Source of the DNA: Neoarius graeffei
Lineage: Eukaryota > Chordata > Actinopteri > Siluriformes > Ariidae
Reading direction: 5' to 3'
Length of the DNA stretch: 64,000 nucleotides
Assembly: GCF_027579695.1 (NCBI RefSeq)
Contig: NC_083587.1
Coordinates: forward strand, 58,329,738 to 58,393,737
Shown: positions 34,927 to 47,899 of the stretch, piece by piece
Layout of the letters: each line of letters opens with the position of its first letter
Position numbering within the stretch: the stretch's first letter is position 1
Program-made: the position numbers and the translations under genes
The notes under the pieces: generated by a model
What the model was told of the DNA's origin: nothing
Database searches by the model: none
Seen by the model: the letters and a program-made list of their open reading frames with translations, nothing else

Positions 34927-35133
34927 ATGGCGGAGAGTGTTGCTGAACCAACCAAGGATGAAATAAAAACTCTCCTCGAGCGCAAAACCCCAAAAAATAC
35001 AAAAAAAGGAACAAAATATGGAATGAAAGTATTTGATGGTAAAAACGTACAGTATCTTTTTTATTTTTCAAGAATTATTATTGCATTTTTCACAAATTGC
35101 TCCCGTCGTTTCGCCGGTTTGTTTGCATCCTAA
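34927..35133 (+). pseudogene. Exon-like frame of repeat family R (Crypton/DUF3504-like N-terminus)
   Basis: Starts at an ATG in AAAATGGCG context and reads MAESVAEPTKDEIKTLLERK, then PKNTKKGTKYGMKVFDG, immediately before a GTAAAA donor-like site at about 35040. Other copies have GTAAGAA there. Translation past that point is low-quality intron-like sequence. The pattern NTKKxTKxxxKVF resembles the N-terminus of the DUF3504 tyrosine-recombinase-derived proteins (KIAA1958/ZMYM type) related to Crypton transposons. No downstream exon is present, so it is not a gene. Homology is inferred from a short segment. Confidence 0.45.
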
Positions 35134-35290
35134 GTGGAAATGATTTCGTCAGATGTTTTGTATAAAGTTATTTATCGATTTTGCAAAAAACAAAAATGCT
35201 TTGTTTCTCAAAATCCAATGACTGTGGAGAGAATAAAACAGTTATTCCACTCAACCTCGTCGTACATGAGCTGATAGCCGACAAGGTTTA

Positions 35291-36614
35291 AGAGGACTGT
35301 CTTTAGACCTGGACATTTCATGTGTCTTGTACCTGATAATATTTTCACCACATGCATTTATACCGGTATATGCAATCAAATCCTCGGCACCATTTTCATT
35401 CTTCGACGCTAATTTGTTTTAAGAATAAGTTGATTTCCTCATTAAAAAGCTGTGATGAGGGTCAGTTGATTGTCCGATATAGCTTTGCAGAGACAGATAA
35501 AGTGGATAAAATGTGCTTCGGATCATCATCAGATGTCATTTAATCAGTATTAAACCTGTTTCAAATTCATTTTCACATCTTTACACGTTCGGTTATTAAT
35601 GTAAAGAATCCGGATCTATGTTGAACCAAAATCCATCTGGTTCATCAGATTAATTAATCGGACATCATCCTCTACACCGGTCGAAATAGTTTAGATTTCC
35701 GATCTGTCGTATCAAAAGCCGAGCTGCTCTTAAAAAACAATTTCAATCCTCTTTTTCATTACAAACACATTCCTCCATCAACATCCTCTCGAGGCAGAAC
35801 TTGGGTGGCATCTCTCTCTCTCTCTCTCTCTCTCTGCTCTAATTAGCCACAGTGCTTGCGCTCTGAAGCCTGAGGGCTCCAAAGTGTGTAATTGTCAAGC
35901 TCACAGTCAGCCCAGACTTGATAAATACATTTTTCAGACGTGCTCGGCGCACACGGTGATGGTCGTCTTTTTTGCGAAACGCTCTCAGGGTCACTTTATT
36001 CGCTCTCGAACAAAGCGCTGGCTCCTCAGGGAGACGATGAACGAGGATTAATGGTGCCTCGGCTGGACAGCGAGTGTGTTTAATACACCGGAACGTACTT
36101 AAAGTCCTCTCTGTTAGCACAAATATACCTGGGGGTTGGAGGAAGGGGAGGGGGAGGAGAGAAAACAGAATGAAGAAAAGAGAGCGAGAGAGACAGAGAA
36201 AGGAAGCCCTGCCTAAAATGATTCACACATACACACACACAACCTGTGGCCAGTGAAACTTTGGTTTGACTCTTTATGAGTACGCTGGGTGTAGGTGCGT
36301 GTGTAAGCACACATGCAATAACTCATGCATGAATTCATAACCAAATCATAAAACACATTCCATTAATACACGTGATGCCCAACTTGTCGCCACAGGCTTC
36401 CTTTTTTAGACAAATTGCCCAATATTGTAAATAAGGCCTGTAATTAAAACAGGCCCGGCTTGATGAGAACGATCAGAGTTGGGTCTCATTGCTGTTCGTT
36501 GTAAACATTAATTTCAGGGCGCTGCACTCTTTTTAATCTGCTGTGGTTGCCAGGAGATCAAAAACCGTCTGGGATGAAAGTTGTGCCACAGTGCCACAGA
36601 TCTGGTTCTTGCCC
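35291..36614. other. Unique sequence upstream of satb1
   Basis: TC repeat at about 35812-35835. Segments 35840-36110 and 36400-36590 are complex, repeat-free and lack frames; candidates for conserved noncoding elements. No gene recognised. Confidence 0.4.
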
Positions 36615-37048
36615 TCTATTCTATTCTATTCTATTCTATTCTATTCTATTCTATTTCTCACCGCTACTGATTTCGATGTAGCTGTTTTCGTCCCGCTGCA
36701 CATGTGATCTGCATCGGGGAAAGTGCAACGCTGTCAAGGTGATTAAGCATACTTCCTGTCTCAGACACCCACACGAGCACTTTGACACCCACAACAGCCT
36801 ACTCGACTACTACAACAACAACAACAAGATGCGTCACTGACATCGCTAATGCTCCAGTCCCTCGCTATGTTCTCATCTTCAGTGTTATTGTTCAGTGGAA
36901 TTCACAATATCAAAATATAGCAATGCGGCTATTATTATTAATGTTATTATTGTTGCTGCTGTTATAGAAATGAATATATTATTATATTATAACATAATTA
37001 TTACATTATTATTATTATTGTTATATTTATTATTATTCTTGTAGTTGT

Positions 37049-37105
<57 letters not shown>

Positions 37106-37515
37106 GCGATTAAATGTTAAAGCCACAGCCAGTAAATTTGATATGAGTTAGCTGAAGGTAACTGCCATGAAACTTACAATTGAAATGATTACCTCCCTTC
37201 TTGAAAGCCACGCCCACTAAAAATGCTGGCTAAGCGACAACTAACTGATTTTGTTTATCCCGTTTACAGCGCTGAGGATTTCACTGAGACCGGAATTTCC
37301 CCTCTGAGAAGTAATTAGAATAAACGAAGACACTGTGGTAGAATTTTGTTTGATTTCACGTCAATGAAGTTGTCTGAAAGTTAAGCACGGCCCTGACCTT
37401 GGCGTTAACGTTTTGAGTCGCACAAATTGTTATAAATTTCCACGATTCACTCCACATTGTCAGAGCAGATATTTTACTGAACATTGACTAATAATGCAAA
37501 AAAGGGTTTTGATAT

Positions 37516-37564
<49 letters not shown>

Positions 37565-37851
37565 CCTTTAATTTAATGTGAATTCAACATTATGTTGTTT
37601 GTTTGTTTGTTTGTTTGTTTGAACGTGGTGTCATTTTAACCCTGACTCTAACACAATTACTGAGAAAGATAGAGAAAGAATCAAGTTCAACATCTGGAGC
37701 AACATGTGGACAACAAGGAGCTATTTTACTATATGATTCATTTGTGCATTCAAAGAATTACTGGTTAAAAAAAATTGTAAAAATACATTATTTAATATTA
37801 AATTTTCTAGATTTGCATCCACATCTAACCCTGCACTACTACTACTACTAC

Positions 37852-37897
<46 letters not shown>

Positions 37898-38374
37898 AAA
37901 CCAAATTGACAAAAATGTAAGTCTTGTCATTTCCGATCAATTATTTTAATTTCATTTTTATTCTGATTTAATGAAGCTGGATATTTTGATGCCACTGCTG
38001 GTGTAAAGCTCTGAATCATGTGAATCATCTGAATCATCACCAGTCTGACTTCTTTCTTTCTTTCTTTTTTTCCCTTTTTCTAAAATGGTTCTTAGGTTAC
38101 GATAAAGATTACAGGGAAGTGAACAGGACAAGTAGAATGCTCAGACATTTAAAACAGAAACATTGCATTGAACTTCTGCTCTAAATCAGAGGTTATGAAA
38201 TTATTTGTCGCCACTGACCTTTAACTGTTAAAAAAATTCCACGTATGACTCAGTGCAGTTTTTTTTTAAATAAACTATTCAGCTCATTATTTAAATATGT
38301 CAGATTATGTCAAAGAATATTCTGGATATTTATTGCAACTCTTGAAACATGGTCCAAGTTGTGATTTGTGATTG

Positions 38375-38416
<42 letters not shown>

Positions 38417-38547
38417 TGACTGCTCCCTGGGCACTGTAGTGTGGCTGCCCACTGCTCTGAGTGTGTGCGTGTGTTCACTGCTTCAGATGGGTTAAATGCA
38501 GAGGATGAATTTCACTGTGCTTGAGTGTGCATGTGACACATAAAGGC

Positions 38548-38596
<49 letters not shown>

Positions 38597-38998
38597 ACAA
38601 CCTGTTCGATCAGTCAAATCGGGGTGGTATGATCAAGGGCACATGTTTAGTACATTTGTGTATATTTTACGTCGTAAGATGCAGCACATTCATCTTTAAT
38701 TTGCTTTTAGGGTCTTTTTGGCAGACAAGGCATGCACCACTGATGGTACCAGTCTAACAGAAAAAATGACAGTTTGGGTTTATTTCTAGATTTGACAGAT
38801 TCCTGATCTCATTTACAGCTGACATCTGAGCAGATAAGGGATCTTATCTGGATCAAGAGTCCAACAAGTTGCAGTGTTGGGTTTTGAACTTATAACCTTC
38901 CCATCAGCATCAGCAGTCCAATGTAGACTACTGAACTTGGATAAAAGTGTAAGAGTGTAAGAACTTGTTAACTAATAGGCACATTTTCTAAATTTAAG

Positions 38999-39049
<51 letters not shown>

Positions 39050-39494
39050 TCTGCCCCCACTCTTCTCAGCCCCCTTGGCTGTCCCTCACACGTCCCCTTT
39101 TGAGAGCATGTGGTCTAAATGCTCACACGGCGCCCTCTTGTGGCGACAATCGGAATCGCAGCTCCAACACAACCCATCATGATCCAAAGCCAACATGGAC
39201 CAGAGTGCTGAGCTTTCAAGCACTGAAACTAACTGACCTTCATCATCATCATCATCATCATCATCCTTATTCTCAGCGCTCACACCTTCAAACTTGACAC
39301 ATGAAGTGAAATTAAAAGGACGCAGTGATTCATGCAAATCGAAACAGCCCACGACAAATGAAACCCTTCTGGCTTTTGTGGAGTCCCAAAACCACGACTT
39401 TTTTCTGAGAAACGACTAGACCTGACGAGAACATCTAACGACACCCCATCAAATATGCATCAATGAGCAGGATTAGCACCACACAGAAAGTGAA

Positions 39495-39574
<80 letters not shown>

Positions 39575-39632
39575 AAAACTGATCTTTATCACTTTGCTGA
39601 AATGGTAATTAGTGACCCAGATAACCGAACAG

Positions 39633-39700
<68 letters not shown>

Positions 39701-39798
39701 TCGGAGATGTTTCTCACCTTCTTTACACTGTTTCCGCAGGAGGAACTCAAGCAGGGTTACAGAAATCTGTTTATAGTTACAGTAACCAGAAACGGATA

Positions 39799-39836
<38 letters not shown>

Positions 39837-40160
39837 ATTCTGCACAGACCCTCTGGGCTTCATCTTACACCACATTCTACTGTATCCTACAGTGCCTCAA
39901 AACACGACACATATTATGATTATTGTATAGTCTATAATACTAAATAAATAAATAAATAAATAAATATGCATGTAGCCTATTAGACTATATATTTATTTTT
40001 TGCACAGCCTTTAATACTTTTTTTTTTTAAATTCACAGATCAACAGCAACAAGTGCCACTCCATTCCTAAATATCTTACTCATGTATTTTAATATCAACA
40101 TCCAATCTGGATCTCTTTCTCTTTCATGACTGACTTTTGCATTAACATTGTTAATACACA

Positions 40161-40221
<61 letters not shown>

Positions 40222-40711
40222 CCCCCCCCCAAAAAAAAAAAAAAAAAAAGTTCATAATAAAGTCAGTTCTAATCAGGAGTGTCATGCTGCTTGCACTGAT
40301 GAATATAAATATTAAAGCTGAGATATGTAAAGGATAAGAAGAAAGACAGAACCGTGATACAGAATGATGGAAAAGGGGAATATTTCAGACAGAGGAAATG
40401 TTTGTGCATGGGAGAATTTCTCTTACCATGATGTGAGAAATGTAAAACATGCTTCTGCACATGCGATGCAAAGGGAAGGGAAAAAAAACCTGAACACGAA
40501 CATGTCACGTGCAAAATGAATAAATCAAGAAATAAAATGTATATGTGTTTTTTTAAAGAAAAAAAAATAACCTGCGTTGTCTGGATGCGACAGAAATGAT
40601 GCACCAGAGCAAAAACGCAAGAAGAAGAAGAAGAAGAAGAAGAAGAAGAAGCAAATGGTGTCACGTTCATGCAGAACTGATACTATATGTATATATGAAC
40701 AGTCAATATAC

Positions 40712-40756
<45 letters not shown>

Positions 40757-40947
40757 TTTTTGCATTGCGTTTTCATAATCTATTCATTCATTCATTCATT
40801 CATTCATTCCGAATTCATCTGACTCCTCAGGTGCACTCTGATATCCATCCATCCCTCTCTCAGTATCTAACATTTCTCTTTCTCTCCTGTACCTTATTTG
40901 TGCCAGAGCTCAAACACTTGTGGTTTAAAGTCCTGCTGCAGCATCGG

Positions 40948-41042
<95 letters not shown>

Positions 41043-41310
41043 CTTCTAATCACTTGGGAAACTCCTGATGCATTTTTTCCTCTCTGATAAATAAATATGT
41101 ATAATCAGTGAAATTAACAATTAGCCATCATCAAACAAATCCATGCACTTTTTATTTATTTATTTTTTTAAACTTGCGTCTTAAATCAACATCCGGTTTG
41201 CTAATTAATTCACATGATACAGAAGGCAGTGAGGTTGGCATTGAAGAAGGGGCAGGATGCAAATAACTCAAAGACCATTTCATAAAATGAGAGCAAATGC
41301 AATTGGTTTA

Positions 41311-41364
<54 letters not shown>

Positions 41365-41470
41365 CTGGAATGCGTTAAATAATAAACCAAGTCTCAGGAA
41401 GGAAGGAAGGAAGGAAGGAAGGAAATAAATAAATAAATAAATAAATAAATGATTCGCATTCTTTGCGCAC

Positions 41471-41523
<53 letters not shown>
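36615..41523. repeat. Dense microsatellite cluster
   Basis: Tracts include CTATT 36615-36655, GT 37049-37101, AAT 37519-37561, ACT/ATT 37835-37894, ATT 38368-38414 and 38549-38595, GATA 39000-39050, CAT 39240-39265, AC 39500-39572, CT/CA 39635-39700, AAT 39798-39834, ATT with C/A runs 40161-40249, AAG 40618-40650, ATT 40709-40754, ATTC 40785-40809, AC then GT 40951-41041, AAT 41311-41364, GGAA/AAAT 41397-41451, CTAT 41470-41523. Open frames across these are simple-repeat translations, not genes. Intervening DNA is unique. Confidence 0.85.
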
Positions 41524-41879
41524 ATTCCATGTCTACTCATCCATCCCCAACTCAGTCCATGTGTTCTCTCCATCTCTCACATTCACCTGCTTTGGAAAAA
41601 AAAAAAGTTGCAACTCCTAAATCACATCTGTGATTCGTGTGAAAATGAAAAAAAAAAAAAACATGATTTCCCCCCTCATGTCCATATGAGACACCTGCAA
41701 GTGTTAAAGTTGTTGATCGCATTAAAAAAAAATCTCGCGGTTTTATTTTCCTATCATTTAAACGTGGCGTGTGTAAAGATGAAAAAAAATGAAAGAAGGG
41801 AGGAAGGGAAGGAGGGAGGGGTGTGAATATGCGTTTTTTCCCCTGGAGAGAAAACAGAGTAGGAGAGGAAAGAAAAGAA

Positions 41880-42098
41880 GAGAAGAATCAGAAGCGGCCC
41901 CAGAGAGCTGGGCTGGGGTTCGAGCCCCAAACCCGACTGGCGAATCATCTGAGAGGCAAAGAGGGGCGGATCCGTTTACCTGCCTCCCTCATCCACCCCA
42001 ACAACCTCCTCCTCCTCCTCCTCCTTCTCTCATTCTGTCTCTCATACGGCCCGTCCTCCTCCTCCTCCGAGCTCACATCTCCATCCCGGCCCGCCGTG

Positions 42099-42134
<36 letters not shown>

Positions 42135-42202
42135 GCTCCCGGGTCCAACACCGCGTCTTTGCTTTCCTCTGAGTGCCTGAGTGTACGCGACAGAGTGTGT
42201 GA

Positions 42203-42241
<39 letters not shown>

Positions 42242-42355
42242 AGAGAGAGAGAGAGTGTATTTGACAGCCCCAGCACTTCTGTGACTCCGGATCTCTCCAG
42301 CTCTTTCTCAACTTTGGATGGGAAACGCGCGGCTCAACAGGGATCGCTGACTAAG
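41880..42355 (+). promoter_or_regulatory. satb1: Candidate alternative first exon/promoter of satb1
   Basis: GC-rich pyrimidine/purine-rich segment with CpGs (CATCTCCATCCCGGCCCGCC near 42078), then a CT and a GT tract. It ends in GATCGCTGACTAAG|GTACCG with a donor-like GT at 42356. There is no coding frame of note. Mammalian SATB1 is known to use several non-coding first exons. Placing one here is inference from composition, strand and the downstream coding exon. Confidence 0.3.
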
Positions 42356-42359
42356 GTAC

Positions 42360-43111
42360 CGGTTTCTTTCCTTTTTTGTCCTTTTTCTTCCCTCTTTCCT
42401 TTTTCTTTCTAAGCATGGAAACCCTATCTGCTCAGAAAACATGCCTGATTTCATTGACGGACTCTCTGAGAGTCAGTTTGCTCTCCTTTTTCATTAAAAA
42501 GAAAAAAAAAGACTTTTACGCACAAGATTACGCATAGGATTAAAAAAAATTACTAATACTAGGAAGACTACTAATATGAATAAATCACTAAAAATTATGA
42601 ATCATATACACACAATTTGTTTCTCGAGTTCAACTTCAATCTGGTGCTTAAAGATGAGAGGATTTAATAGTTGAATCTCTCCAAGACTCCAAGTGAAACA
42701 TCTTATCCAACCTCACGAACATCATCATCATCATCATCATGACACCAACAATAACTGATAGTGTGATTAATGTCACTTGTGTGTATATATTCATGACACA
42801 AGTGTGAGTTTGGCATCTGGGTGTTTGTACATGAATGATTCAACATGCTTTCTTTATTTTTAATGATGATGATGATTACTATTATTACTATTATTATTAA
42901 TAATAAGGTGAAGATCTGAGAGTAACTGTCTAACTCAGCGCCCAGGACAGAGACAGGAGCGAGCTATTTTGGTCTCAGCAACCTGAATCACTTTTGGGAC
43001 TCGCAGCATCCTGATGCACCATCCTGCTTGTTAACAAGATCTTTATTCGCTCTAAATTTGATCTGATAATGAATGCACAGCTATCAAAATCATGTGATTT
43101 TCCAAAACAAC

Positions 43112-43179
<68 letters not shown>

Positions 43180-43944
43180 CTGCTTGACTTGATCACGGAT
43201 GGTGAAATGTGTGAACAGAGATTTCACCATTGTGATGCTGGACTGGAAATGACCGTAATGACTGGCGCTCCTTACTGAGCTCCTCACACACTCCTTCTTT
43301 CACATGTGCCTATTAACCTACAAACCTAAACCTTTAACAATCATCAGAGTGATCATCCCACACACGGCACACTTTGATATTAATAATAAGAACGATCAAT
43401 AAAAAAGTCTAAGAAGTCCTGAGATGTATTTTTGATCTGTTCAAGGATACGTTTAATCATCTCCAGACATCATCAAGTCATTTCAGGGCTTTTTTGTTTT
43501 GGTTTTTTTCGCAGTTCAAGTCGTTTCTCTGAAGAATCTTCGTGCTCTCCTTTCTTTGCAGAGCTCTTTTGTAATGATTGTGGCTTATCTGGTCACTATT
43601 TCGCAGAACAGAGCCACGGAGCTTTTCCTGTCACTCTCACTCTCACTGCCAGTTCTTGTAAATGCAGGTTTGAGATCAAAGACTCTTATTTTTGTGAACG
43701 TTAATTCCCTTCAACTGCTCTTACAAGGCCTTGTCTACAGTATGTGAAACTGCCTGGTTCAGCTTCAGGCCCAAGGTTCAGGCTATTATTATTAGTATTT
43801 TTATTTTTATTTGGTACAGCTTCACCCCATTTTCACACTTGTGACATAACTGGCACAGTAACACACGAGTGTGTGAGTGTGTATGCAAAGAGTGATAGCC
43901 ATCTCATTAAGTCACTTGTTCAAAGGAAAAAAAAAGGCTGACTT

Positions 43945-43984
<40 letters not shown>

Positions 43985-45849
43985 GACTTCATGTTCTGTA
44001 ATGAAGTGTGTTGAAGAATCTCTCTGATTCACTCTCCAGATAAACTGATTGAACTAGCGAAGGAATGAAATCAGCTTCATATCAGTGTATAGACTTGATC
44101 TTAGGGCTGTATATCAGTCGTGAATAATCAAGCATTTGTTGTATTGTTGTATCAGACTTTAGCCGGCAGGAGATGTGTGTGTGTGTGTGTGTTTAGGGCA
44201 CATATAGGTCACTATGAAGTGAAAGTAGTGCGTCAAAGCCTTTGCTCGCCTGTGTTTGCAGGAAGTCAGGAGTGTGTTTACTGTATATGTGTGTGTGTGT
44301 GTGTGAAGGCCCTTCAGAAACAAGCTTTATTTTATTTCGTATCACATTCCCACTTCAATCTGTCAGGGAGCAGAATTAAGTTGAGCCGTAAAAAGTAGCA
44401 CAAAGAAAGAGAGGAGAGAGACAGAAGGTAGAAGAAGAGGAACAACGTTTCCTCTCCGACCCTCGGAGACCAATTAACCTGCACGTCGCTTCAGTGGCTC
44501 GCAAAAGCACCTCCGAGTATAATCAAAGCATCCCATCGTTGATGAATTACTTCTATCCCGTCACACCTGCTTTGTCATTTCACGTTGTGAATTTGTTACA
44601 AGTTCAGCATTAGGAGTGAAAAAGGGCTTCTGAAATGTCACGATCGTCCTGGTCAGTCCATGCGTTTGGAGCTTGCGAAGGTTCCACTGATACGTGGAGT
44701 CAAAACCAAAATTCACCAACGTAATGAACGCCGGAGCGAAATAACAGCTCAGCAAAGACTGAATTATACTTGCGGTCAGAGCCCTCGGTAAATACCTGTT
44801 TAGCTGCCAGTGCATGTGTTTATTACTCTGTCGCCTGTCTCACTGTCTCACCGTCTCACCATCTCACCGTCTCTTTCTTTCTCGACTGTTGTGGCTGTTT
44901 ACAGATTCCACGTTTTTTCCCTCTTCCTCAAAACTGCACTCATCCGTTTATTTTCCTAATATAGATGAGACTTAATAACGGTTCAGACTTTATGATGACA
45001 GGTTGGGGGGAAAAAAAAGAAGAAAGATGATAATAATAATGAATGGTGTCTTAATAGGGATTGTTTGTGCATTCCTGGGCTCAGAGTCAAAAATGTAGGA
45101 AAAAAAAAAGCAACAAAAATGGAAATTACAGACACAGGCACGTTTTCACGTGCGGTTTTGTTTTTTCCAGGCGTGTGGTTCCTAACTTTCCGTCTTGCCA
45201 GAACTTGTCTTCAGTTTGTGTTTTAATTTTGAAGCCTCTTTTGAAATCAGGTGTGTATTATACGCATGTATGTCTTTTGATATGTGCAGTCCGGGATGGC
45301 GAAAAAAACAACAAAAACACACAAAAAAACAACAAAAAACGCATCGTGTCGATTTCTTTCGCCATGGTCCGACTCGACGAAGCGTGTGCGAAATCAGAAG
45401 CGCGGTTTTGTTTTTATCGCGGCAGCGTCCCTAATAGAATTTGGATCACACGCTCGGATCAGTCGAGAACCTTCGACTCCTAATTGCAGCCTAAATTTAG
45501 TCTGCGCGTACAGTTAGTTGTCGTTATCCGATCTGTGTAGGTTTTCTCAGATCCTTTGTTCTGGTGAAGCGACAGAAAGAAAAGGAGTGACGGATGTGCA
45601 CGCTGAAAAAGATCAGGTTGTTTATACCCACCCACATCTTCCAAAGAAACAATTTAGAACAATATTCGCTTTTATAGCACACACACACGCGCACACTCGA
45701 AGGCAGATTTACAGAGACACTGATTAGCACTGAAGGCTAATTCCCATTTTAGTCGCTTTGATCAGTGAAAAAAAGAAGACAAAAGACGCAGTGTTGATAA
45801 AACACTCAAGGCCTGTAAGATGGACGCTCGGAGTTTACACTTCTCACAC

Positions 45850-45920
<71 letters not shown>

Positions 45921-45984
45921 TGCGTCTTTCCTTTCTACTACGATCTTCCTGACGCTCCTTCTCCTTCTCCCTCTCCCTCTCTGT

Positions 45985-46054
<70 letters not shown>

Positions 46055-47260
46055 CCTTGTCTCTTCTCCTCTATTAATCGTAGATGTGTCGCGATCCACG
46101 AGGCAGAAATTAGAGGCCTAATGATGCGAGCATGTGATAGCGGACCACAGCAGTGACAGGAAAGTCATTTCCGAGGCCTTGAAAGTGGCGTTGGCCGATC
46201 GTTCGCTGACTAATTTGTTTTGTAATTTGATAAAAGCAGGAAGGATAAACAAGGCCATCAGTAGAGAAAGAGCCTCTGTCACTGGTTCTCTTGTGCTGAG
46301 AGAAAAAATAATTGGAAAAAAAAAGAACACAGGTTAAGATGGATGAGCTTCTGAAGCAAAGATCGCGTGCTTTTTGTGGTTCAGATGCTTCAGTACAGAC
46401 ACATCACCATTGCGGCCAGACCTCGGGACAGTGCTCTGACTTCACCTAGTCACCACATACACACACACACACACACACACTGGCACATATTTAGGCCTTA
46501 AAAAGCCACAGGGGGATTTTTTACAGTGCATGTCTCATCACAGGCTTAACCAGGGAATATGACTGAAAAGAGACATCTAAGACACACTCTCAGAGAAAGA
46601 GAGAGAGAGGAAACAGTGCAACTACATACTGCATTTCCTGCATCTATTACATTACAGGAATAATTTCTTCTTCTTCTAATCTGTTCTGTTCCACCAGAGT
46701 GTCCTCGAATACACACTAGAACAGATTTCATATCGACTTACGACATAATATTGACTTCACACGTTATCATTTTCACTACAAATCCCAATCCCGAGCCTAC
46801 ACGCAGGCCTCGTGGTTCGAAACGAGGATTCGCTGAGCCTCGTGAGCTGCTTTCCTTCAGCGGCGCCGTGTTGAGCCCTCTCCATCTCCGAGCGAGCGAG
46901 CGAGTGAGTGAGCGAAGTGGGCAGTGATGACTCTACCCCATGCTGGCTGCATTATCAAACTGCCAAGATACACTTGGCCCTGATTTATAACGCGAGCTTC
47001 AATAATCACGTTAATGCACAGCTACCGTCGCAGAACCGGCGGACGCCAAGACAAAACAACGCCCACGCCGTCGTCGCGATCAGGAGAGCGTTGGTGAGAA
47101 GAAGGGTCTGGAGGAGAAAAAACAGTTCTCAGTGTTCAAACTTTACACGGATTGTTATTGCTGCTGAAATGACTTTTCTGCCTTCATTTTCACTCCAACA
47201 AACAGTAACAGACGTCAGGATAAACTGACCTGATAACCGAGCACATTTCAAGACGAATCG
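42360..47260. other. Unique, microsatellite-containing sequence
   Basis: No coding gene seen. Simple tracts: GAAA 43112-43178, GT 43946-43983, AC 45853-45917 and 45988-46052. Repeat-free blocks at 44400-44600, 46085-46310 and 46780-47110 (CpG-containing) might be regulatory. The frames across 45061-45483 have no recognisable domains. Confidence 0.4.
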
Positions 47261-47269
47261 TATGTAGGC

Positions 47270-47893
47270 AAAAGTTTGTACGCCCCCTGCTCATTCATTT
47301 ATAAGTGTTTTCTGTATTTCGATATATATTTTTGACAAAACCCAAGTTGTCAAAATAAGATATGGAACGTATAAATGTTTAAACAAAACTATATTTCGTA
47401 ATTTAGATTCTTCAGCTTATCCAGCGTTTACCTTGATGACCCTTTAAAAAACTATAACCAGCTTCGTGAGGTCCATCCACAACCTGGGACGCTTTTCAGT
47501 TAACAGGTGTGCCTCGACAAAAGTTGGACAAGATAGTGGACGAGTGAGTTTTTTGCCTTCTTAATGCGTTTGACATCATCAAAGACTAAATAGTAAATAA
47601 CAATAATAATAATAATAATAATACAAACAAATAGCAAAATATCCCAATTCCATCCACAAGTGTAGTAATTCATATTGTGTCAAGAACAGTTCAACTAAGT
47701 AAAGAGACATGAAGTGACTTTTAATTCATAAAAACAAGGAAAATATCTCATCTCATCTCATTATCTCTAGCCGCTTTATCCTGTTCTACAGGGTCGCAGG
47801 CAAGCTGGAGCCTATCCCAGCTTACTACGGGCGAAAGACAAGGAAAATATTAAATATTAAATTAGAAGGTGTGTCCAAACTTTTGACTGGTAC
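47270..47893 (+). mobile_element. Tc1-like deletion relic with SINE piece
   Basis: Right end GTGTCCAAACTTTTGACTGG up to about 47893 is a well-known Tc1-like fish inverted repeat. The interior keeps a 5' noncoding part (AACTATAACCAGCTTCGTGA near 47451) but no transposase. The left end is degraded (CAAAAGTTTGTACGCCCCC near 47267). Related fragments may extend to about 48280. Confidence 0.6.
47747..47837 (-). repeat. V-SINE-like retroposon, 5'-truncated
   Basis: Only the 3' 90 bp is present, flanked by the 13-bp duplication ACAAGGAAAATAT (47734-47746, 47838-47850). The duplication around a truncated copy shows it inserted as such, as expected for target-primed reverse transcription. Confidence 0.85.
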
Positions 47894-47899
47894 TATATA

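Larger units (their letters stand above)
33219..35290 (-). repeat. Dispersed repeat family R, copy 6, interrupted and truncated
   Basis: Left part 33219-33330 and right part about 34919-35290. Between them lies the GAA-tailed repeat, itself split by a TTAA element. The palindromic head at the right is cut at about 35290. This copy keeps the longest exon-like frame (34927-35133). Confidence 0.7.

Noticed and set aside
39000-39050. Regular short repeats considered as a CRISPR array
   Set aside because: Simple GATA microsatellite in vertebrate DNA; no repeat-spacer structure.
39473-39838. 121-codon minus-strand frame of VCVCVC/RERERE/YYYY
   Set aside because: Pure microsatellite translation.
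41789-42206. Two overlapping 127-codon frames
   Set aside because: Rich in simple-sequence residues (LSLSLS, PPPPP) from CT and CTC tracts; better explained as UTR/promoter.
45061-45483. 140-codon plus-strand frame
   Set aside because: Crosses A-rich runs, no recognisable domain, no splice support.
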